Assembly (NCBI GenBank): GCA_043228905.1
Contig: JBHGNT010000011.1
Span: 12,710,001-12,774,000 of the forward strand
Source of the DNA: Azolla caroliniana
Lineage: Eukaryota; Polypodiophyta
Length of the DNA: 64,000 nucleotides
Direction: 5' to 3'
Made by a program: the position numbers and the translations under genes
Shown: piece after piece, positions 12,218-22,785 of the stretch
Position numbering within the stretch: the first letter of the stretch is position 1
Layout: the number at the start of each line of letters is the position of its first letter
Notes under the pieces: generated by a model
Databases searched by the model: none
What the model saw: only the letters and a program-made list of their open reading frames with translations
What the model was told of the DNA's origin: nothing

Positions 12218-15200
12218 TCAGTCGACATGTTCATAACGTGACCTTTTATTCTCTCTTTCTGCCCAATCTTTGCCTTTCTGATGGAAATGGTGATAATCAG
12301 TTTCATTGGTTCTACGAGTTTGAGATGCGTGAGAATGCTCCTTCAATTGCAAATGATGCCATCGCTTGGTCTCTGACGAGCTTTCAACATGATCAATTTC
12401 TAGGTCTTCAACATCAACAAATTCAGTATTATATGTAGCTATCTTTCCTCCACATTCTGAATTAGAAAAATGGCCGTTGTGAACAGAATTATTAAATTGT
12501 CCATCCGTGAGCGAAGATTTCTCTGGTTGACCATCTCTGTTCGCATTTTCCATTCCCCTTTCAAGCAATTCCTCTTCATCTGTCAGCTCTAGTTTGGATC
12601 GCATTGCTTCACCTTCTGCTTTAAGCTTTCTTCTCTTCTCCACAACTGTCTTCAGCTTTGCAATATTCACTTGCTCCAAATCATCCAAAGATGTCTTTGG
12701 GTTTACTTGGTTACTTCCTTGTTGAAGGGTTTCCACTGTTGTCCTTGATTTCACTTCAACAACTGGCCTTTTTTCTACAACCTGTGGCGTACCTGGTGGC
12801 AAAGCCTTTTTATCATGATTGTTACATCCATTTGGATCAGTGGATCGAGAAGTTGGAATCTCCCTATTTTGCTCATATAGCTCAAGCATTTGATTGCTTA
12901 CATCTGTCGGAGAGAAACACTAACTTTTTTCTTTAAGTCTTCTGCAAAGACAACTCAATTTTGGAAGATATGTGGATTCAATGAACCTTTCACCTCACCT
13001 TCTAACTGCCTAGGAGTAACATTAAATTCTTGCCACCAAGGTTTTTTACCATTGGAAGGTATCTTTACTTTCAAAAACTTCGCTGCAAGAAAGATAGCTC
13101 CTGCAGCGATATGGTGAGCCTTAAATTGCAAACACAATGAAGTGCGCAACCTGAACAATGTTAAGTTATAACAGTTACCATATCAGTTAACAAAACAATG
13201 GCTTCAAGGTAAGACATTGAAGAATTACCCGTCATTGATGAAATTCCAAGCAACTTGAGTAAGGGCATTTTGGGCAACTTTCAGCTTCTTGGTAGCAGCA
13301 ATCAGAGGTCTATAAGGATGCTGAATGTTGAGATCAAACTCTAAAGTAGAAAGGACATGGTATTCCTCAAGAAGCACAAGCTCCTTTTCTTGCTCATAGA
13401 CTTCCTGATAAATTATGCAAATTCTGAGCATGGTAAAAAGGAACGCCACCGTCAAAGATCACTCACCTTGCTTACCTGTATTGTAATGCGTTGTATGATA
13501 TCTTGTGAGTCTTTCTTGTGTCTTATTTCATAAGCAAGACAAATGACATTCTTAAGAAGTTTTGGAGTCTCTTCAACTTTTCCAGCCAAAAACATACAAA
13601 CTGTCGCAATCACCTGAAAGCAAGAACTTCTAGTTGAGACAACTTAAATTGATGATAGGTTATTTTGATATTGAATAATCTCAAATACAACTCATAATCC
13701 AGGAAAAAAGATGGGGGTGGCATATTGAAGGCCAGTTTTTAGTAGACTATCAAGACATCCCAAGGACTCTCTCGAATTTGATATTACAGGTGAACTATGA
13801 TCTTCAAGTTATAGGTGCATAGGTTTTAAGTATTTCTAGAGCTGCAAATATTGCCCTCCTTATTTAGGTTGTGTTATGATTGACGCAAAGAACTAAAATG
13901 ACAGAACAAGAAGCATCTCCGAAAAGAGGCAAAATGATAGAAAGTTAGAGAAAGAGACAAACGAAGCATACTTGAATCTTCTCTAGTCAGACGTTGGGAA
14001 ACTTCATTATGTTGTACTCACTGCAAAGTTATTGGTACCCCCGAAAAAGGGTTATGAAGGATGAAATCAAGCATATTAAGATAATTTCTGTCAAATTTAT
14101 AAAAGTAGCTTTAGTAACCCCCAATGTTCCCATAATTACAACCCTTCCTCAGCAATCATTTGGTGATAACCACTAGAAGTCGGCAACAGCTCGGCACCTA
14201 AACCAAGTCGTTAAGTCGTTTGGCAGTTGGGCTGTTTGGTTCAGTTCGGTTCAGGCTTGACCTTCCTTAACCGGTTTGAGCTTGGTTTGGCAAGGCTCAA
14301 GCTGAACTCAACCTGTTCGGGCCAAACTGGTTACGGCTTTGTCTGTTTGGCCAAACCGGTTGAGGAACCACTTCGGTTCAAGTTTGTAAACTCCCAAACT
14401 GGTACAGGCTTAACCGGTTTGGATTGGACAAGAGCAAACCGATTAAGCTAAAACCGAACCATTGCCGATTCCTAATAACCACTAAAGAGTCTGAGGTGCA
14501 AACCACCATGCATATCGGGTCCAAGATGCCAATGGAAAATGCCAGATTCAACAAAGTGTTTCTAAAGTACCATAGATTATATGCTTCTCTCCGGACCAGG
14601 ACATAACAAAGGGGTTACAATAGATCAGGCAATAGCTTCAGAGACCTCGCAATTCTGTACTGACCTATGCTAGAGATCTTTCGAAGACAAAAGTTACAAT
14701 ATTTCTGACTTGAGAATCTTACATGTGCCGATTACAAGATTCTTCAGTCACTTTTTATGTTTACTTAGTAACATTTATTTTATTTTTATTTGTTGTTCTC
14801 AAAAACGAGAAAACACTGAAGATGTAATCCCTTGTTTGGTCTTATAGGCCATTTTGGCCTCTTAAAAGAAGTTGATGTATCTTTCTTTCTTTCTCCGGAA
14901 AACAAAATCATCCTCTTTGGCATATGGATCCTATGCATCATATTCATCCTCCATCAGCTTCAAATTCACATCCATACAATAACTGATGTCTGTCACTCAT
15001 CACCTGTACTACATTGATAAATTTGGTTTGTGTATATCAAACAACTCATGGATATATTTTCTTAAGCATGAAAAAAGAAATACGTGTGACCTCCCTTGCC
15101 TATTATTCGTATGACATGATTCAAATTTTTTCAATTTCAATTTCAATAGTTCTGTGAATTTCAGAGCAAGCAATTTACGGAAACATAGACATTTCTGAAT

Positions 15201-18200
15201 GATGAAAATAACTGTTTTGAGATATGCAAGACACATTTTTTGTTTCTTTTTGTTACTATTGAAAACATAAAATTAAAATTAGCCAAGCAAGAAGAACATT
15301 ACATGTTAGAGACAAGAAAGAAGGACTCACAAATCTATCCTTCCTTGCATGCGATTGCCGTAGAAAAAACCGATGGCAAAAAACTATTGCAGTAGCAATT
15401 GTCACTTGCGGCCTGAATTTGACACACACACTCTCTCTCCTCCTCTCTCTCTCTCACTCTCTCTCTGTGGCATGCATATGCAAAGGTCCTATATGATATC
15501 CCCAGGCAAACTCCTCACGCCCACATGAATCCACCTTTTTTACTCCACAAAATGTAAGAAATGCAATTGATTGGTTACAATTTGATAAGGTCCGGGATCA
15601 TGATGGATTGGTTGGTGAGCACTTCATCTATGCCGTGACATCTTGCTCCCATTGCTAGCACACATCTTTAATAGAGCCATGTGCGAAGGTTAACCTGCTA
15701 GATGGACTCAACATACCATTTGTGCCAATCCTCAAGGGTGGAGACCCCATGATGCCAAGCAACTATAGGAAAATCATGATAGGCCATTACTTGGCTAAAC
15801 TATATGGCTCGATTCTTGAGTTAGAATTGAGTATATAGAGCAGAATGGCTATTGTTCAGCTGGACAGGCAAGCTTTCAGAAGGGGTTCACAACATTGGAT
15901 CACATATTAATCCTCCGAGCGCTTATCGAGGAGGGCAAAGCCCATAATAAAGAATTTATTGCTGCTTTGTGGATTTATGAATAGCCTTTGACATTGTGCT
16001 ATGTGTTCGGCTTATGCAACAGCTAGAAGCCCATTGTGTTCTTATAGATCTGCAATGGGGAATCTATGCACTCTATGAGTCCATATCTGGAAAAGTGCGG
16101 TCTTCCAATGGTTTGTCAAAGGTGGTGGCTAGTTTAATTGGAGTGAAACAAAAGTGGAGTCTTCCTACTATAGTAGTTTGAGTTTTTGCGAGGAATGTAA
16201 CATGCAACTATGTAAAGCTTCTCTTTTTCCAAATTAACCTCTATCAATATGTATCTCTTATAGTCATCATATTTGCATACTTTGATAGAATTATCTAAGC
16301 TCTCATGGTAGATACATGCTATCTTGGCACGTCGAATATTCCCTTTGGAGTGAGGCCATATCGACTTTATAAGGTAACCATCTATCTTTGGTAGATAGAT
16401 AGTTACCCGGCATGTCCAATATTCCATTTGGAGTGAGTCCATATCAATTTTTGAGGAGGGCAGGGCCATAATAAAAAATTTATTGCTGCTTTATGGATTT
16501 CTTAATAGCATTTGACATTGTGCCATGTGCTCAGCTTATGCAACGGCTAGAAATCCATGGTGTTCCTACATATCTACAGTGGGGAATCTATGCACTCTAT
16601 GAATCCGTGTCCGGAAAAGTGCGGTCTTCGAATGGTTTGTCAAAGGTGGTGGCTAGCACAATCGGAGTGAAACAAAAGTGCAATCTTCTTATTATAGTAG
16701 TTTGAGTCTTTGTGAGGAATGTAACATGCAACTATGTAAAGCTTCTCTTTCCCCAAATTAACTTCTATCCATATGTATCTCTTATAGACATCATATTTGC
16801 ATACTTTGATAGAATTATCTAAGCTCTCATGGTAGATACATTCTATCTCGACATGCCCGATATTCCCTTTAGAATGAGGCCATATCAATTTTATGACATA
16901 ACCATCTATCTTAGGTATACGCTTTGCCTCATGCTCCCATGTTCCTGCCAAAAATATAATATCCATACCTTGAGCTACATCAGTCCTAAACCTTATTCCG
17001 TGGATATCCTCTACAATTCCAAAACATTACTTTCAATCTTGAAGTATTTAGTCTCATAGGTCTTTGCTTGCTATGCATTTTGATTTGCTTTCCTAGATAC
17101 ATACAATTGCTTTCTACGTTGGTGCTCTTGTGGAGTTCTATCCTCCATTAGAAAGAAACTTGTCCCTTTTAACTGAAGCTTACTACTATTTAGAATAATA
17201 GCCATTTTTCGTTCATCTAGGATTGTACAAAAAATAGCTCAAGATGACTTTCCATCAAGTTGCTTTTTGGCAACCCTATGAGGGGCATATACAATAACAT
17301 CTAACATAGCAAAGTGATCTTCAAAGAATTTTGTAATATTCTCTACAAGAGATAATTCATTCTTTATGTCATTCTCTTGCATACATCTCATAACAATATT
17401 ATTCTTTCTTTTTTCAATTTCATATTGCTCCTTTGCATCTAACACATCATGGTATTAGAATGCATTTGCTTGATTTTTGGTGTTTCTTTCAAGACAACAT
17501 CTGTCCACCTTGTCATGATCACTTCTTCCTCCCCTTCAATTGTAGATTTTATTTTAGCATTTACCTTCATTAAAATCTCTTTTTATGCTTCAAGACCCAA
17601 CATTTTTATTTTTATTTCTAGCATCCGATTAACTTGCATTTGAAACCCTAAATAGATTGAAAGGTACATTCTACTTCTTCATTTTATTAGTAGTAAATAT
17701 GCCAAGAGGAGTAAAAGTCAATAGAAAAGATGGTAGCTATGTATATCTCATTGCAAGAAACAGTGATGCATATGCAAAGTGAAATGTTTGCTTATAAAGG
17801 GAGAGAATTAACTCATTAACATACAATGGAACATGATTATTCAAATGCAAGCTAATCGGATGCTTAAAATAGAAAGAAAAAGGTTGCATGAAAAGAGATT
17901 TTAATGAAGGCAAATGCTAAAATAAAATCTACAATTGAAGGGAAGGAAGAAGTGATCATGACAAGGTGGATAGATGTTTTCTTGAAAGAAACCCCAAAAA
18001 TTACGCAAATGCATTCTAATACCATGATGTGTTAGATGCAAAGGAGCAATATGAAATTGAAAAAAGAAAGAATAATATTGTTATGAGATGTATACAAGAG
18101 AATGACATAAAGAATGAATTATCTCTTGTAGAGAATATTACGAAATTATTTGAAGATCACTTTGCTATACTAGATGTTATTGTATATGCTGCACATAGGG

Positions 18201-21200
18201 TTAGCAAAAAGCAACTAGAGGGAAAGTCATCTCGAGCTATTGTTTGTACAATCCTAGATGAATGTAAAAGGGCTATCATTCTAAATAGTAGTAAGTTACA
18301 CTTAAGAGGGACAAGTTTCTTTGTAACGGAGGATAGAATTCCATAAGAGCAACAACGTAGAAGGCAAGTATATGCATCTAGGAAAGCAAATTAAAATGCA
18401 TAGCAAGCAACGACCTATGGGACTATAAATACTTCAAGATTGAAGTAATGTTTTGGAATTGTAGAGGATATCCATGGAATAAAGGTTTAGGACTCAATGA
18501 TGTAGCTCAAGGTATGAATATTATATTTTTGGTTGAAACATGGGAGCATAAGGCAAAACATATACCTAAGATAGATGGTTGCCTCATAAAATCGATATGG
18601 CCTCACCCCAAAGGGAATATTGGGCATACTCTATTACATGACTCAGAGGATTGTGTCATGTCCGATTATGAAAAAAAATTTATACATATGCTAAATTGCA
18701 CAACATTGATTATCTTAAATGGTATGAAGGCATTCCCCTTGACAAATGTACTCACATGTTTACCATCCTTAGGTGGAGGAAGTGTGGTTGATTATGCATT
18801 AATGCCGCCATGTGATCTATCCTTGGTGAATGTGTTTAAAGTTGGCTCTCTATCTCCGGACTCAAACCATAAGCCATTGTACTTAGAGCTTGCAATTCCA
18901 CATTTCATCCATAGATGCCATAGAGTGAAAGAGGAAAAGAAATGTATCATTTGACCTTGCTATGAAAAAGCTAAGATGATTGCGAATGAAGTGGAGAACC
19001 ATTTGTTAAATTTTTCTCTAAGCAACGATGTTAAAGAAAATTGGCATCATTATCCTTCTGTAATTGTGTTGACTGGAGGAAAAGAGAGTGAGAGAGGTTG
19101 ATTCTTGACATCAACAAGATGCCCATTCCTCAAGTGTTTTGCTCGAAGTTCTTGCTCAAAGCAACTCCTCGAACCAAGGTTTTCTTGAGACAAGATTTCT
19201 TTGAACCAGGGTTTCCTCGAGCCAAGGTTTCCTCAAACCCAAGTTTCCCCAACCTAGGTTTCTTCGAACCAAGTTTCCTCGAACCCAGGTTTCCCAAACC
19301 TAGTTTTCTTTGAACCAAGTTTCCTTGAGCCAAGGTTTTCTCGAGCCAAAGTTTCCACAAACCAATAATCCCCAAATCAAATTCCTTGAACGAGATATTT
19401 CTCGAAAAGGGGATAACACAAACGCTACCCACAAAGGGTTCTAAAACTTCTCTCGCGCCATCACCTTCTCCCTAATTCAAGTCCCCCATGGTCCCGCTCA
19501 AGGTCAGCAAGTGGCAATAGGAGGACAGGATTTGGTGGGGACGTCACTATATTCCTAGTGCTTCCGTTGCATTCTTTTGCCAACCTACTATGAGACATCG
19601 TGGGGCATGCCCAAAGTCACTTTGCAAACTACATAGATAAGGTCGTCAACATTGCATCGAAGAATTGAAATGGAAGACACAAAGCTACACCTTCTCCACA
19701 CCTAGATCACCTCCCAACAATCTACAAATGATTGTGGAACATGCCCAATGACGCTTTGCACGCTAAGAGGACAAGGTCATAACTAGCCCGTGGAAGAGTA
19801 TTTTGTAATGATTGTTTGTCCCATGGGCCATGTTGACCCACCATGAAAATCCTTAATAATGATTGTTAGTCCAATGGACCATGTGTGGTATCATGGCAAT
19901 ACTTAGTGGTAAGCCTTGTTTTAATATACCATGCAGCTAGGTTTGTAGAATGGGCATGATTGTCAGGATTGCCTATTGAGGAAGGAACCATCACCAAGAA
20001 CACTAGGAATGTATTCCAGCTACACTGACAAAATCAGACCCATTGAAAATCCAAACAATGAAAATCTGAAGCAAAAATCATTTTCCATTTCCTTTTCATT
20101 TATCATTTCAAATGGTCCCAAAACAATGGTGAGAGTTCTTTGTAACAATTGTTAGTCCCATGAGCCTTGTTAACCCCCTGTGGCCATTGATATATCATCA
20201 TCATTATCCTCTGTGTCTTAGGGAAATACCTTCATGGTGTGGTATGAGATGCTAATGTACTCACTATTTTATCATATTGAGGTTGTACCCTAGTAGTAAG
20301 CCATTTCTTTATCAGCCCATGCATTATGGTTGAAGTCTCACTAATAGTAGTAAAATACCATATGACACCACAGAATGTAGGGATTTGAACACGTAACCTT
20401 CTCATCTCCACCAAACACCCTCAGCAACTGAGCAACAATTATGAGGTTTCTCATGCTGTGTTTGTATTAGGGTTGTATCGTAGTGCTGAGCCTTATCTTT
20501 TTTAGTACATTCACTTGGTTCCATTCTAATTAACTCCAGTACTTTTCTACATGATGATGATGATGATATATTAGCATCCATAGATAGGTAATAATCATTA
20601 CCAAGCACTATTGTAGTAGATGCCTGCAGAAGGCAAGCATTGAACTAGTGAGGTTCATCCATCTGGGCATTTCTCTGATCTCTTTTCTTTCATTTTCCTT
20701 CATATAAGGTTTACCCTAGTGATAAACCATCTTTTGTATTAACTTACATACACCTGACTCTAAATCTCACATGCCACTACGAAATGTGGGATTTGAATGC
20801 ATGATGTTGTGTTCTTTGACAAACAACCTTACCAACTGACCTACACCCATCTCATTCTCTCCAGATCTTTGCAAATAGCTCCACAGACTCATAACAAGTG
20901 AAATAAAACTCAAAATCTTTATTGAGAATCACAGTCCAGATACCTCTAAAAGAGTGCATAAATTTTGCAGCATTTTTATGGGTACAACAAGCTCCACTAT
21001 TGATTAAATCTTGAATATTATGTCGAGCATCATATAATAAAGAATTCTATAATGTATAAAGTTTAGAATTTTATAATATTATTAACAAAGCCTGCAAAGT
21101 TCCACACATCAACACAAAACTTAAAATGAGCATAAAAGGTCAATCTATTTCCAATCTCATGCAAAATTGGTTAAAACTTGAATCTTTATATTTTCTTTGT

Positions 21201-21794
21201 GAGAAACATACAATACAGGAAAGGTCAACAAAACTACATAAAACCTGAAATCTTTTTTCTTTTAGAGAGATCATACACTATAACAAAACACCATACAATT
21301 TCACAGAGCTTAAAACCTGGGGTTTATACAGAAAGAATGCTGTTGTCCTTCTTTGACAAATCAGAAATTATATAGCACTTTAAATTCTTTTCAGGATAAC
21401 CACATACACACTGCAACAAGCTCCACAAAAAGGATTGCATTAAAATTTGGAATTATTTTTCTTTCAGAGAATCGGTCATACCCTAAAGCAAATCTCTGAG
21501 AAAGCATTGAATAAAAGAACTAACACCAGAACGCAAAAAGGAAAGAAAGAAAGCTTACACTTTGAGACGCATTCCCAGATCTTGCAAAAATGCACAATAA
21601 GACTTGCGAAGGTAAGATTCTTTAGAAGGATCAATACCATCCTTACGAGAAGGAGATGAGTTTTCAATGAAATCTCGTGTGAAGAACCACTGACACATCG
21701 AATGGTCTGGCTCCTCCAGGCCTCGTAGACCTTTCCATGAACCTACATCTCCTCCTTCTTCTTCTTCTCCTTCTTCGTCGAACAGTTCCGCCAT
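12218..21794 (-). CDS. CYCT1: cyclin T (CYCT1), P-TEFb cyclin subunit
   Basis: Regulatory partner of CDK9-type kinase (P-TEFb), which phosphorylates the RNA polymerase II C-terminal domain in the nucleus. Six coding exons on the minus strand: 21794-21559, 15412-15331, 13613-13476, 13404-13229, 13150-12999, 12903-12218. Phases join exactly and give 489 residues. Order: acidic N-terminus, [20 protein letters not shown] (about residues 36-55), first cyclin fold with [16 protein letters not shown] and [12 protein letters not shown], second fold with [20 protein letters not shown] and [19 protein letters not shown], then [13 protein letters not shown] and a charged low-complexity tail. The start at 21794 (MAELFDEEG) fits the family; the open frame extends 57 codons further up to 21965 but reads through a GA microsatellite and is probably leader. 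Introns 1 and 2 (6.1 and 1.7 kb) are full of LINE debris, yet every exon is clean. Confidence 0.94.
14178..14466. mobile_element. foldback/MITE-like element in CYCT intron 2
   Basis: About 290 bp. The left end is GTCGGCAACAGCTCGG; the reverse complement of the right end is ATCGGCAATGGTTCGG. These form imperfect terminal inverted repeats. The interior is rich in AACCGGTTT and GGTTCAGGCT motifs on both strands and could fold on itself. The same terminal motif recurs at 37665-37703 and 41590-41962. No transposase is present. Confidence 0.5.
14490..14895 (+). mobile_element. LINE 3' end (main family) in CYCT intron 2
   Basis: Short 5'-truncated copy in the opposite orientation to the one at 3420-4345 and alignable along its 3' untranslated part. 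It keeps the end of the RT reading frame (CGGACCAGGACATAACAAAG, 14592-14611), then CTATGCTAGAGATCTTT, the palindrome AGGCCATTTTGGCCT (14846-14860) and the TTTC tail to 14895. It is antisense to CYCT. Confidence 0.85.
15420..15472. repeat. CA/CT microsatellite near cyclin exon 2
   Basis: ACACACAC followed by interrupted CTCTCT runs. It starts 8 bases upstream (in gene orientation) of the acceptor of the 82 bp CYCT exon at 15331-15412, so on the transcript it is a GA/GT-rich run just before the splice acceptor rather than a pyrimidine tract. Confidence 0.85.
15575..16175 (+). mobile_element. LINE reverse-transcriptase fragment (first RT block)
   Basis: Degenerate RT of the main LINE family, in CYCT intron 1. 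Recognisable blocks: [20 protein letters not shown] (about 15737-15796), an [17 protein letters not shown] stretch, then [20 protein letters not shown] and [12 protein letters not shown]. These match KGGDPMDPNIYRTIMIGHTL and IGVKQGCPLS in the long copy at 32054-33238. The fragment stops just after the GVKQ block, where antisense endonuclease sequence begins. Stops and frameshifts are present. Confidence 0.85.
16176..16451 (-). mobile_element. antisense LINE endonuclease fragment (first EN block)
   Basis: Read on the minus strand this gives [20 protein letters not shown], then [20 protein letters not shown] and [16 protein letters not shown]: the middle of the APE endonuclease domain seen at 18448 on the plus strand. 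It abuts the RT block at 16175, which is on the other strand. A local duplication of the 5' edge lies at 16375-16451. Confidence 0.82.
16452..16705 (+). mobile_element. LINE reverse-transcriptase fragment (second RT block)
   Basis: Second copy of the 15926-16175 RT block: [19 protein letters not shown] and [12 protein letters not shown] are shared with few changes. It ends at the same RT/antisense-EN junction as the first block. Confidence 0.85.
16706..17642 (-). mobile_element. antisense LINE segment: ORF1 and endonuclease (left arm)
   Basis: On the minus strand this runs 5' to 3' from ORF1 into the endonuclease. ORF1 piece (17445-17239): [45 protein letters not shown]; it continues with stops to about 17080. 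Endonuclease piece (16966-16707): [55 protein letters not shown]. The part 16857-17642 is the mirror image of 17843-18631. Confidence 0.87.
17643..17842. other. spacer of the LINE inverted repeat
   Basis: About 200 bp between the two arms, AT-rich, no reading frame. It would be the loop if the CYCT pre-mRNA folds over the two arms. Confidence 0.7.
17843..19085 (+). mobile_element. LINE ORF1 and endonuclease segment (right arm)
   Basis: Sense-orientation LINE segment. ORF1 at 18029-18346 (105 residues: [52 protein letters not shown]) looks like the nucleic-acid-binding ORF1 protein of non-LTR elements. The endonuclease frame 18448-18954 starts [12 protein letters not shown], continues [15 protein letters not shown], and after a deletion ends with [11 protein letters not shown] and [11 protein letters not shown], matching the C-terminal APE motifs (expected SDHxP; here SNHKP). 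The RT part is absent. The EN frame is open for 168 codons but internally deleted, so it is not functional. Confidence 0.87.
19140..19405. repeat. minisatellite, about 17 bp unit
   Basis: About 15 diverged copies of a unit close to AGGTTTCCTCGAACCAA. Both strands read as short repetitive frames ([16 protein letters not shown] on plus; [16 protein letters not shown] on minus), which are products of the repeat, not genes. It lies directly downstream of the LINE segment in CYCT intron 1. Confidence 0.8.
20277..20437 (-). mobile_element. tRNA-derived SINE-like copy
   Basis: On the minus strand it begins with an A-box-like GCTCAGTTGCTGAGGG, followed by a B-box-like GTTCAAATCCC and a tail region ending GGTACAACCTCAA. 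A second diverged copy lies at 20705-20852; an extra partial copy of the tail (GGGTTGTATCGTAGTGCTGA) lies at 20470. Confidence 0.6.
20705..20852 (-). mobile_element. tRNA-derived SINE-like copy, second
   Basis: Same family and orientation as 20277-20437: GGTCAGTTGGTAAGG (A-box-like), then ATTCAAATCCCACA (B-box-like), then TATCACTAGGGTAAACC at the 3' end. Divergence is high, so these are old copies. Confidence 0.6.
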
Positions 21795-22060
21795 AACCAA
21801 GAAAAGGTGAATAATCAGGCGTAGGTTAATGACCTGATCTTCGGCTCGAAACGACTCAGAGAGAGAGAGAGGGGGGGGAGGGAGGGAGGGATGAAACGAT
21901 GATGTTGAATGAGGGTTAGATGGTGGGGAATTCTGGAGCCTCCTCTTCAGGAAACGGCGAGCCAAAGCGGCAGAGACTGTACAGAAAAGGAGAGCTACAT
22001 TGAGGTAGAATCTTGACCTTCAGTACGATCGCCATGGTCTGCGCGATCACGAGGATATGA
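21795..22060 (-). promoter_or_regulatory. probable CYCT leader and promoter
   Basis: Upstream of the CYCT start codon. Contains a GA/G-rich run (21856-21890; CT-rich on the transcript), common in plant leaders. No TATA box could be assigned. The frame upstream of 21794 is open but low in complexity. Confidence 0.4.
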
Positions 22061-22304
22061 CTGACTGTCAAAGAAACGGCAGCCGACTGAAGAAACGGCA
22101 GGCCCTAATCATCACATCACGTATACATACATACATTATACATACATACAAAATTTACATTAACACGGAGAGAGAGGAAGGAGAGAGAAAATATAAGGTG
22201 AGAAAATGGGTTTCGAACCCAAGACCTTCTGTGGTGGGCAGTGTAAACAATTTGGCACTAGGGTGAAATTGTATTGAAAATCTAAACAAATCTAAAATTC
22301 AAAT

Positions 22305-22510
22305 TACGAGATGAATGTAACTCAATTTGCCCATTGGAGGCGAGAAGGTCATGGGTCCGACCCCCCTACATTCCACATTGGCATCTCATAAATTAAGAGA
22401 TATATGTATGGAGTAATAGAGAGGTGAGAAAATTGTGTGATGCAATGGTAGTAGTCTAACAACTTACCACTAAGGTAAGCTAATTACAATGAGAGAGAGA
22501 GAGAGAGAGA
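22305..22510 (+). mobile_element. SINE-like element ending in GA repeat
   Basis: tRNA-like head (ATGTAACTCAATTTGCCCATT, then B-box-like GGGTCCGACCCC at 22350-22365), a body with GAGTAATAGAGAGGTGAGAAA, and the 3' end CTAATTACAATGAGAGAGAG. The same order is seen at 30189-30400 (GGATGTAGCTTAGTTGG, GTGGGCTCAACCCC, GAAGTAATAGAGAGGTGACA, TTAATTACGAT). A tail-like piece with GGGTTTCGAACCCAAGACC also lies at 22200-22270. Confidence 0.6.
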
Positions 22511-22742
22511 CATCATTTTAATGTTCACATGAAACTGATCTATGAGACGAGATCTATAATTGATGCCTATGGTGATAATGGAATGAAATTGGCCTATAGA
22601 CACACACATACACACATATGGCGACTGGAAATCCTTGCGAACGAGCATTAGAACTCCACCTTTGTGTTGGGAATCGGGTAGAGTGGTGTCATTGAATCGT
22701 GCAACATCACAACTTGGAGAGAGAGAGAGAGAGAGAGAGAGA

Positions 22743-22785
22743 TTTTATTATCGTATTCAGATGTCAAATATGACCCATGAGACCA
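22743..22785 (-). mobile_element. LINE 3' terminus only, with GA/CT tail
   Basis: The short block GTCAAATATGACCCATGAGAC corresponds in position to GGCCAAAATTGGCCCATGAGAC of the copy at 30809, and its flank TTATTATCGTATTCAG to ATATTAACGTCTTCTA. The palindrome bases differ but still pair (GTCA/TGAC instead of GGCC/GGCC). It is preceded by a (GA)n run 22718-22743 in place of the TTTC tail. Confidence 0.45.

Noticed and set aside
12658-13117. Plus-strand frames over the cyclin gene
   Set aside because: Shadows of CYCT exons, whose minus-strand reading has a clear family match.
21795-21965. N-terminal extension of cyclin T starting at 21965
   Set aside because: In frame but low complexity and GA-repeat derived; the family start MAELFDEEG fits at 21794.
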